DNA of 64,000 nt from an uncultured Bacteroidota bacterium (lineage in GTDB: Bacteria; Bacteroidota; Bacteroidia; Flavobacteriales; Flavobacteriaceae), in the NCBI GenBank assembly GCA_902515405.1, contig CABXUS010000002.1, positions 33,886 to 97,885 of the forward strand. Reading direction: 5' to 3'. The notes under the pieces are model-generated. The model saw only the letters and a program-made list of their open reading frames with translations. It made no database searches and had not been told where the DNA came from. Positions 41,849 through 49,917 of this stretch are shown one piece after another. The stretch's first letter is position 1. Each line of letters opens with the position of its first letter. A program made the position numbers and the translations under genes.

Positions 41849-44800
41849 TTAAAAAGTTAAATTTACACCAACTAGAACAGATCTTGAGTTTGGCTTATTG
41901 TTCCAGTCAACACCTTGAATTAATCCGTCATACATAAATGTTGTTATTTCAGGATCATAACCTGAATAATTTGTCCATGTAAATAAGTTTGAACCTGTGA
42001 CATAAACATTAGCAGATTTTATAAAATTATCTGATTTCATTGGAATGTCATAATTCATTGTTATGTTTTTAAGTCTTAAATAACTACCATCTTCAACAAA
42101 TCTATCCATAGCTGCTGCAAATAAGTTTGCTGAATAGCCTAGTCTAGGATATGTTCCACTAGGATTTTCAGAGGACCATCTATCATTCCATGCCTCACTC
42201 AGAATATTTCTATAGGTACCCTCTGCAAATCCAAATCTATACATATTTCCATTTACTATATCATTCCCCTCAGTACCATTAAATAAAGCTCTAAGTGAGA
42301 AGTTTTTATAAGATATATTTAGATTAAAACCATAAATATAATCTGGGTTTGGATTACCAATTATAGTTCTATCATCTAAATCAACCACTCCATCACCATT
42401 TAAGTCTAATGCTTTGATATCGCCAGGTTGTGACATGGCCCCATTAATTATGTACATTTGGTCTCCGGATTGAAAAACACCATCTGTTTTCCATCCATAA
42501 AACAATGCTGTTTCTTGTCCTTCTAAGAAAATGTTTAAAGGAAACTTTATACTATTTCCTCTACTTGGAGCATTACCTAAATAAGACGGGATTTGTTGAA
42601 CACCATAATTACCATTACCATCATCCATTAAAACATTTCCTGGTGTAAGACCAAGATTTTCAATTTTAGTTTTATTAAATGCAATATTTCCACCAACTGA
42701 AAGATTGAAATCTCCTTTCTCATGTAGAATCACATCTAAACCTAGCTCAAGACCTCTGTTTTGCAATGTTCCTCTGTTAATTAACATATTTCTAAAACCA
42801 GATGAAGTAGGAATTGGAGTTTGTTGCAATAAATCTTTTGTGTCTTTTTCATATACATCAATAGTGCCAGAAATCTTTCCATTATTAAAACCAAAGTCAA
42901 TACCTACATTTAATTGTTCTGTAGTTTCCCATGTTAAATCTGGGTTTGGAATATTGCTTAAAATTATAGGAACAGTCGTTCCATTAGTTGGCGTTCCATA
43001 TAAACTAGATGAGGCACCATAATTAGGAAGAGTTCCATAAGGGCCAATACCATGGTTACCAATTTGTCCCCAACCTGCTCTTAGCTTGAGACTTGAAAAT
43101 AAATCTAAATTTTGAATAAACTTTTCACTTCCAGCTCTCCATGCAAGTGCAAATGAGGGAAAAAATCCATAACGATTATCCTCTGAAAACTTTGACACAC
43201 CATCCCTCCTAAAACTAGCAGTAAACACATACTTATTTTTAAAGGTATAATTTACTCTACCAAGAACCGAGAACAACTGCTGATCAGCAGCTCGTAAATT
43301 TAGTGGATTTGAAATCACTTGACCTAAAAATGGTTGATCTATTCCAAGCGAAGCTGTTACAAAATCCTGAACAGCATATGTGCTATTAGAAACATCTCTA
43401 ACATCATAAGTGATACCGAGTGTGGCATTTACCCTGTGATTTCTATTTATGTTACGATTATATCTTAAAAAATTATTTACTTGATAAGTAAGAGCATTTA
43501 ACTTCATTTGTTGATATAAACCATTAGCATTTGCTCCCTGCCAAGTTGTAAGTCCATAAAATCTTTTTCTGTCCTTATCTCTTAGGTTTCCTCCAAATCT
43601 AAATTCATATTGTAATCCAGGAATATTAAACTTGTATTTTAAAGCAAGAGAAGCAATAACCCTATTTTCATTTGATTCATCTGTAAAATCATCAATCCAA
43701 GATATGGGATTAGATAAGGCACTGCCATCAAAGAAATCGCTTAAATCCTCTAAACCATTTGCTCTAATTGGATTGTAGGTAGCTGTCTGTTGAACAAAAC
43801 TTTGATCTCCACCAATTAAGTCACCACCTTCTGCAAAATCTGATTCACTAAAAAAAGCAGAAAATCTAGCTTCAACTCTTAACTTATCATTGATATCATA
43901 GTTTAAGTTCAACCTTAAGTCAGTCGTCTTAAAACTAGCATTTTCAATTAATCCGTTCATGTCATTAAAGCCAGCTGATAAATAATAATCTCCAGCATCA
44001 CTAGCACCTGAAAATGTAACTCCTAAATTGGAACTGATTCCTTGCTTATAAATGTAATCTTGCCAGTCATAAATTAAATTTGGAGTATTATCAATCACAT
44101 CAGATGGGGTTCCATCTGGATTAGTTAAAAATGAATAAACATTATCTCCATCTATTCTATACCTTGGACTTTCATCAGCAGCAAGCCTAGCTGCATTAGA
44201 ATAATTTGCATATCCAACCCCATCTAGCATATCATATGTTTTTGTTATTTCTGTAACACTTGTAGTAAAATATGCGTTAAATTTTCCTTTTCCATCCTCC
44301 TTTGATCCAGATTTTGTTGTAATTAAGACAACACCATTTGCTCCTCTAGAACCATAAATTGCAGTTGCAGATGCATCTTTTAAAATTTCTATTCTTTCAA
44401 TATCACGTGGATTAATACCATTTAAACCACTTTGAGCATCCTGGCCAGTATTTCCCGTTCCAACAGCACTAACATCTTCTCCAGCAGATGATATGATAAC
44501 ACCATCAATAACATAAAGAGGCTCATTATTTCCTCTCAAGCTGTTTGTTCCTCTAATTCTAACACTAACACCTGAGTTAGGATTTGCAGCATTTTGAGTT
44601 ACTTGAACACCTGCTGCTCTTCCTTGCAATAGCTGATCAACAGTATTAGAAGCTCTGGAAACATCATCGGAAATCTTTACGGAACTAACAGAACCTGTTA
44701 AATCTCTTTTAAGTACTGTACCGTAGCCTACAACTACAACTTCATCAAGAGCTTCAGTGTCGGGTTGAAGATTTACTGATATAGAAATTTGGTTTGAAAC

Positions 44801-45076
44801 ATCAACTTCTTCATTCAAGTATCCGATATAGGAGATTATCAAAGTTTGTTCTGCATCAAGAGGAATTGAAATTGAAAAGTTACCATCAAAATCGGTGATA
44901 GCACCAATAGTTTCTGATCCTTTAAGCTGAACTGTTGCACCAGGTAGTGGTGAACCATTTTCATCATTTACTAAACCAGTAACCGTTTTAGATTGTGCTA
45001 AAACAAAGAATGGTAATAGTAAAAAAAGTATAATAATTTTTTTGATTTTCATTTTATTTTTTTTAGGGATCGCCAA
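41849..45076 (-). CDS. susC: SusC/RagA TonB-dependent receptor
   Basis: Carboxypeptidase-like domain, VVVGYGTVLKRDLTGSVSSV, plug LRIRGTNSLRGNNEPLYVIDGV and SATAIYGSRGANGVVLITTK. Confidence 0.97.
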   Translation of the reverse strand: MAIPKKNKMKIKKIIILFLLLPFFVLAQSKTVTGLVNDENGSPLPGATVQLKGSETIGAITDFDGNFSISIPLDAEQTLIISYIGYLNEEVDVSNQISISVNLQPDTEALDEVVVVGYGTVLKRDLTGSVSSVKISDDVSRASNTVDQLLQGRAAGVQVTQNAANPNSGVSVRIRGTNSLRGNNEPLYVIDGVIISSAGEDVSAVGTGNTGQDAQSGLNGINPRDIERIEILKDASATAIYGSRGANGVVLITTKSGSKEDGKGKFNAYFTTSVTEITKTYDMLDGVGYANYSNAARLAADESPRYRIDGDNVYSFLTNPDGTPSDVIDNTPNLIYDWQDYIYKQGISSNLGVTFSGASDAGDYYLSAGFNDMNGLIENASFKTTDLRLNLNYDINDKLRVEARFSAFFSESDFAEGGDLIGGDQSFVQQTATYNPIRANGLEDLSDFFDGSALSNPISWIDDFTDESNENRVIASLALKYKFNIPGLQYEFRFGGNLRDKDRKRFYGLTTWQGANANGLYQQMKLNALTYQVNNFLRYNRNINRNHRVNATLGITYDVRDVSNSTYAVQDFVTASLGIDQPFLGQVISNPLNLRAADQQLFSVLGRVNYTFKNKYVFTASFRRDGVSKFSEDNRYGFFPSFALAWRAGSEKFIQNLDLFSSLKLRAGWGQIGNHGIGPYGTLPNYGASSSLYGTPTNGTTVPIILSNIPNPDLTWETTEQLNVGIDFGFNNGKISGTIDVYEKDTKDLLQQTPIPTSSGFRNMLINRGTLQNRGLELGLDVILHEKGDFNLSVGGNIAFNKTKIENLGLTPGNVLMDDGNGNYGVQQIPSYLGNAPSRGNSIKFPLNIFLEGQETALFYGWKTDGVFQSGDQMYIINGAMSQPGDIKALDLNGDGVVDLDDRTIIGNPNPDYIYGFNLNISYKNFSLRALFNGTEGNDIVNGNMYRFGFAEGTYRNILSEAWNDRWSSENPSGTYPRLGYSANLFAAAMDRFVEDGSYLRLKNITMNYDIPMKSDNFIKSANVYVTGSNLFTWTNYSGYDPEITTFMYDGLIQGVDWNNKPNSRSVLVGVNLTF

Positions 45077-45108
45077 TTTATTAATAAGATTTTATTTTAA
45101 AAAATTAC

Positions 45109-45120
45109 GAAATCGATTTC
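45109..45120. promoter_or_regulatory. Putative LacI-family operator upstream of susC
   Basis: Perfect 12-bp palindrome GAAATCGATTTC in (A)CGAAATCGATTTCA(T), central CG as in LacI/cre-type sites. Confidence 0.5.
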
Positions 45121-45350
45121 ATTTAACATAAACAATTTGTTATGACTAATTAACTTGGTAATATATTAAATATATTTAAAATTACGAAACCATTTTCTTA
45201 AAAATTCCACAAAAAAAAGTTAGTTTTTATATTAAAACAATAATAATTAATAACATTATTTGAGGAATTTTGATTTTTCAATATTGATTAAATGAGTTAA
45301 TAAAAGAATTGGAAAGAAGATATAATTAATTAAATTTGCCATCATTATTT

Positions 45351-45424
45351 GGTCGCGTAGCTCAGCTGGATAGAGCATCTGCCTTCTAAGCAGACGGTCG
45401 CACGTTCGAATCGTGCCGCGATCA
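45351..45424 (+). tRNA. tRNA-Arg (anticodon TCT)
   Basis: GGTCGCG...CGCGATC acceptor, AGCTCAGCTGGATAGAGC D-arm, CTTCTAA anticodon loop, CGTTCGAATCG T-arm. Confidence 0.95.
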
Positions 45425-45428
45425 CTTT

Positions 45429-45457
45429 AAACCTCACTTTCTTGTGAGGTTTTTTTG
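45429..45457 (+). terminator. Terminator downstream of tRNA-Arg
   Basis: AAACCTCAC-tttctt-GTGAGGTTTTTTT. Confidence 0.85.
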
Positions 45458-45578
45458 TGTATTTATAATAAAAGAAATTAATATTAAAAATGGTCATTTT
45501 TTTGATTATTATAAAATAATTTGTAACTAGTTACGAATTAAACAAACAACTATGAAAAATATATTATCAATCCTAATG

Positions 45579-45604
45579 AAGCCTCTAATTTTTGGGGCTT
45601 TTTT
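45579..45604 (+). terminator. Terminator/attenuator candidate upstream of GH20 operon, overlapping a 19-codon ORF (45552-45611)
   Basis: AAGCCTC-TAATTTTT-GGGGCTT plus T-tract; ORF MKNILSILMKPLIFGAFLF* ends in the T-tract. Confidence 0.6.
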
Positions 45605-45730
45605 ATTTTAAACCATAGAATTATTTTTATAATTATATAACTGATAATTAACGAAATATGTTAACCTAACTTTAAAGTGAGTTTTTTTTTATTTTAATAT
45701 TTACTAAATTCAGAGTATACATATTACGTT

Positions 45731-47767
45731 ATGAAAATTGTCCTAAAAATAATATTAATACTTATCTTTTTTTCTTCATGTCAAAAAAACAAAATTGGAG
45801 AAAATTTTATTTTATTACCATCTGTAAAAAAAGCAGAATACAATGGAAAATTATCATTATTTAACAGTAAATCAGATTTTGTTTTTTATTCTGAATCAAA
45901 TGAACTTCCAGTTTTATTAAGTCAAACATTCAATCTGAAAAAAGGCACAACAAGTAAACATAACTTATCATTTAGAATTGACAATGAATTAGACATACCT
46001 GATGAGGGTTATCATTTAAATATTTCAAAAGAAAATATTGAAATTATAGCAAAGGATAAAGCTGGATTGTTTTATTGTTTTAATTCATTAAACCAGTTAA
46101 TTACTGATTCAAATAATCAAAACATCAATTTACCAATTATTTCAATTAAGGACTTTCCTTCTTTAAAGTATAGATCAATTCATATAGATGTTAAGCACCA
46201 TACTGAAAAAAAAGAATATTATTTAAAACTTATTGACGAATTAGCTTCTTTAAAAATCAATGGCATAATCATAGAATTTGAAGATAAACTTGGATACGAA
46301 AAAAGACCAATTATTGCTGCTCCGGATAGTTATTCGATTTCTTGGTGGAAGAGCTTAAGTTACTATGCTAATGAAAGGAATATTAAGATAAGTCCCCTAA
46401 TCCAAGGTTTGGGGCATGCCTCTTTTATTCTTAAACATGACAAGTACAAAGCTTTAAGAGATGTATCAGATAATGATTGGGCTTTCAATCCCCTTAATAC
46501 AGAAACATATGATGTTCAATTTGATCTTTACAAAGATGCAATTGAAGCTACCCCTTATGGTCAATTTTTACATGTAGGAGGTGATGAAGTAAGAGTTATT
46601 GATAGAGATGGAAAAAAGGGATTCGAGCTTAATCTACTGTGGTTAAATAAAGTTTCAGATTTCGCTAAAAAAAATAATAGAATACCAATATTTTGGGATG
46701 ATATGTATCTAAAACATGGTGGTGTTTGGAATATTACAAGGAATACAAGTCTTTCAAAGAATGATGTAAATAATATTTGGAAAAAAAATAAAAAACAACT
46801 TACTGAGTATATTGATGATTTTCCAAAAAACTGCATATATATGAGATGGAATTATTTTTACCCATTGGCTGAAGGAAATCTAAAAACAATAGACTGGTAT
46901 AAAGAAAATAACATGAAAGTAATGGGGGCTACTGCTGGACAAACAAGATGGATATTAATGCCTCAAGATTATAGTAATATTGAATCGATTAAATCATTTT
47001 CATTGACATCTGTTAAAAAAAATTTAGATGGTTTATTATTAACTCTATGGGATGATGATTCTCCGCATTTTGAGTTGTACAAAAGAGGTATTTATTCCTT
47101 TGCTGAATATACCTGGGGAGGAAAAGATTTGAATCCTAATGATTTTAAATCAAATTTTAGACATCGATATTTTTCTCCAGATTTTAGTGATATTGAGTAT
47201 AGTTTTATTGATGAATTAGATATGCCAGTTAGAGATTGGGCTAATTTATTTGTTGTTGAAAAAAAGCATAGAAATCAAATTACTAAAACTAGTTTGCCAT
47301 TAGAAACTCATATTGTAGAGCTTCCAGAAATAAACAATTCAGGAAAATGGAATCAAAAATTTGATAAAAAAATATCTATTGCCAAAAACCACATTAAAGA
47401 TCTAAAAATAATAATTGAAAAAATAAAACTGCAACAAACGAAAACAATAAGAGGAAGTTATGCATTAGAAGTTTATGAGCAAGTTGCAAAAGTGGCTTTA
47501 TTTAGCTATGAAACTTTTATTGCTATTTCAAATTTTGACAACGGAAAAAATGATCTAAGTAGTTTGTTAAATAAAGGAAATGAATTTGTTTCAATCAGAA
47601 ATAATTTTGAAGAAGTATACTCAAAAAGTAGAAACATTATCAAGCCAGACAACTATATTCTTGATCAAGATCATCACAATCACACAGCTAATCAAACATT
47701 AAATATGGATTGGCAATTTATAGCTGAAATTAAACTTTTTGAAAAAATTAACTTAACTTATAAGTGA
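45731..47767 (+). CDS. GH20 beta-N-acetylhexosaminidase-like lipoprotein
   Basis: Lipobox FFSSCQK; GH20 catalytic pair in FLHVGGDEVRV; preceding small domain and FPSLKYRSIHIDVKHH. Confidence 0.85.
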   Translation: MKIVLKIILILIFFSSCQKNKIGENFILLPSVKKAEYNGKLSLFNSKSDFVFYSESNELPVLLSQTFNLKKGTTSKHNLSFRIDNELDIPDEGYHLNISKENIEIIAKDKAGLFYCFNSLNQLITDSNNQNINLPIISIKDFPSLKYRSIHIDVKHHTEKKEYYLKLIDELASLKINGIIIEFEDKLGYEKRPIIAAPDSYSISWWKSLSYYANERNIKISPLIQGLGHASFILKHDKYKALRDVSDNDWAFNPLNTETYDVQFDLYKDAIEATPYGQFLHVGGDEVRVIDRDGKKGFELNLLWLNKVSDFAKKNNRIPIFWDDMYLKHGGVWNITRNTSLSKNDVNNIWKKNKKQLTEYIDDFPKNCIYMRWNYFYPLAEGNLKTIDWYKENNMKVMGATAGQTRWILMPQDYSNIESIKSFSLTSVKKNLDGLLLTLWDDDSPHFELYKRGIYSFAEYTWGGKDLNPNDFKSNFRHRYFSPDFSDIEYSFIDELDMPVRDWANLFVVEKKHRNQITKTSLPLETHIVELPEINNSGKWNQKFDKKISIAKNHIKDLKIIIEKIKLQQTKTIRGSYALEVYEQVAKVALFSYETFIAISNFDNGKNDLSSLLNKGNEFVSIRNNFEEVYSKSRNIIKPDNYILDQDHHNHTANQTLNMDWQFIAEIKLFEKINLTYK

Positions 47768-47768
47768 A

Positions 47769-48569
47769 ATGAAAAATATTTATAATTGGCACAAAAATTT
47801 TACCGAAAAAAAGAGATTGTATTGGGATTTATCTCACTACCAAGCTTATTGGATATCTTGGTTTAAAGGAATAGTAATGGGTTTAATAATTGCTTTTCTT
47901 GTTTCTTGTAATTCCTTAAACAATAATGCTGAATGGATATACTTATTTGATGGAGAAAGCACAAATGGCTGGAGAGCATATAATGGAGAAGAAATTCCAA
48001 GTAAATGGGCAGCTGTAGATGGGAATTTAACTTTTGACACTCAGTTGAAGAAAGAAGAAAATTGGGAAGGTGGTGGAGATATCATATATTACCTTGAAGA
48101 ATTTGATAATTTTGAATTATACCTAGAATGGAAATTACCAGTTGGTGGTAACAGTGGAGTTTTTTATCATGTAAAAGAAGGTTATTCAGCTCCATATGCT
48201 GTTTCTCCTGAATATCAATTAATTGATGATTTTGGATGGGGAAAATTAAACAACTCTGAACTTGAGGATTGGCAAAAAGCTGGAGCAGACTATGCAATGT
48301 ATTCTGCAGATGAAAAAATCAAAAAATTAAAACCTGCAGGTGAATGGAATACTTCAAAAATAAAATACACTGAAGAAAAAGTAGAACACTGGATGAATGG
48401 TGAACTTATAGTTTCTTTTACTCCCTACTCTAAAGATTGGTTTGAAAGAAGAAACTCTGGAAAATGGGATCAGTATCCTGATTACGGAAAATTCAAAAAA
48501 GGCTACATAGCACTACAAGACCATGATAGTCCCATATGGTTCAGAGAAATAAAAATCAAAAAATTATAA
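47769..48569 (+). CDS. DUF1080/3-keto-disaccharide hydrolase domain lipoprotein
   Basis: WIYLFDGESTNGWRAYNGEEIPSKWAAVDGNLTF... GNSGVFYHVKEG... WNTSKIKYTEEKVEHWMNGELIVSF; IALQDHDSPIWFREIKIKKL. Confidence 0.92.
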   Translation: MKNIYNWHKNFTEKKRLYWDLSHYQAYWISWFKGIVMGLIIAFLVSCNSLNNNAEWIYLFDGESTNGWRAYNGEEIPSKWAAVDGNLTFDTQLKKEENWEGGGDIIYYLEEFDNFELYLEWKLPVGGNSGVFYHVKEGYSAPYAVSPEYQLIDDFGWGKLNNSELEDWQKAGADYAMYSADEKIKKLKPAGEWNTSKIKYTEEKVEHWMNGELIVSFTPYSKDWFERRNSGKWDQYPDYGKFKKGYIALQDHDSPIWFREIKIKKL

Positions 48570-48570
48570 A

Positions 48571-49914
48571 ATGATAAATAGAAGAAAGTTTTTAAAAAAT
48601 TCATCCATTTTTGGAATTGCTCCTTTTTTACCTAATTATAATATTTTTAAGTCTATGAATAAAAAAATAAGAACAGCTCATATTGGAGTTGGAGGAATGG
48701 GAAAAGCAGATTTAAATGATATAGCTTCTCATAAAAAAGCTCAAATAGTTGCCTTATGTGATGTCGACAACAAAGCTCTTGTTGAAGCTGGAAAATTATT
48801 TCCAGAGGCAAAACTTTTTAAAGACTATAGGGTTATGCTGAAAAATATTCATGATGAAATTGATGCAGTTATTGTTTCAACACCAGATCACACTCATGCA
48901 CCAGCATCTATTATGGCAATGGAGCTAAATAAACACGTTTATTGTCAAAAACCTCTAACTCACCATGTTTCAGAAGCTAGAGCGATGAAAAAGCTAGCTG
49001 AAGAAAAAAATCTAGTTACACAAATGGGTATCCAAGTTCATTCTTTTTATGATTATAAACTTGCAACATTGTTAATTAAATCTGGTATAATTGGAAAAGT
49101 TGACAAAGTTAGAGCATGGTGTCCAAAGAATTGGGGTTATGATGGTCCAGAACCCTCAGGAAATGACCCAATTCCAAATTATCTAGACTGGAATTTATGG
49201 TTAGGAACTTCAAAAGAAAGACCATTTAAAGATAAAATTTATCATCCAGGGATGTGGAGAAAACTGGTTGATTTTGGATGTGGAACATTAGGCGACATGG
49301 GAGTTCATATTTTTGATACTCCATATAATGCTTTAGACCTAGACGTACCTTACACTATAAAGAATAAATGTAGAAAACCAAACAATTTTGGCTTTCCGGA
49401 AAAAAATTATGTTGAGTATGTTTTTCCTGGAACTAAATATACCACAGATACATTAACATGGATATGGGAAGATGGAAAAGATTCTCCAAAAAAACATAAA
49501 GATTTAAAATTACCTAATGGTGATAAACTTCCATTACAAGGAGCTATGTTTATGGGAGAAAAAGGAAAATTACTTCTTCCACATTTTATGGAACTACCTA
49601 AATTGATTGTAGATAATGAATATAAAGATTTTGATGTTTCAAAATTTGTTGATAACGGAGAATTAAGTGAAATACCTGTCAGAGATTATGGTAAAGAGTC
49701 GCACCTACATTATCATCAATTTATTGATACATGTCTTGGGGAAGATGAGTGTACTGCTCCATTTTCATATTCATCAAGATTAACTGAAACTATTCTTTTA
49801 GGAGTAATAGCTGGAAGATTTCCAGGGAAAACATTGCACTGGGATAGCTTAAAAGCAAAATTTAAGGAAGAAGAGGCTAATAAATATTTAGATTCTACTT
49901 ATAGAAAATTTTAA
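48571..49914 (+). CDS. Gfo/Idh/MocA family oxidoreductase with Tat-type signal
   Basis: NRRKFLKNSS Tat-like motif; AHIGVGGMGKADL; YCQKPLTHHVSEA. Confidence 0.92.
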   Translation: MINRRKFLKNSSIFGIAPFLPNYNIFKSMNKKIRTAHIGVGGMGKADLNDIASHKKAQIVALCDVDNKALVEAGKLFPEAKLFKDYRVMLKNIHDEIDAVIVSTPDHTHAPASIMAMELNKHVYCQKPLTHHVSEARAMKKLAEEKNLVTQMGIQVHSFYDYKLATLLIKSGIIGKVDKVRAWCPKNWGYDGPEPSGNDPIPNYLDWNLWLGTSKERPFKDKIYHPGMWRKLVDFGCGTLGDMGVHIFDTPYNALDLDVPYTIKNKCRKPNNFGFPEKNYVEYVFPGTKYTTDTLTWIWEDGKDSPKKHKDLKLPNGDKLPLQGAMFMGEKGKLLLPHFMELPKLIVDNEYKDFDVSKFVDNGELSEIPVRDYGKESHLHYHQFIDTCLGEDECTAPFSYSSRLTETILLGVIAGRFPGKTLHWDSLKAKFKEEEANKYLDSTYRKF

Positions 49915-49917
49915 TTT

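Noticed and set aside
44398-44420. CACGTG core (TATCACGTGGAT) as a possible parS site
   Set aside because: Lies in the susC coding sequence and lacks the flanking GTTTC/GAAAC or GTTCC/GGAAC arms; no parS-like 16-mer noticed near parAB
45351-45424. tRNA-Arg as an integrative-element attachment site
   Set aside because: No integrase, transposase, or second copy of the tRNA 3' end seen in the flanks; kept only as a synteny question
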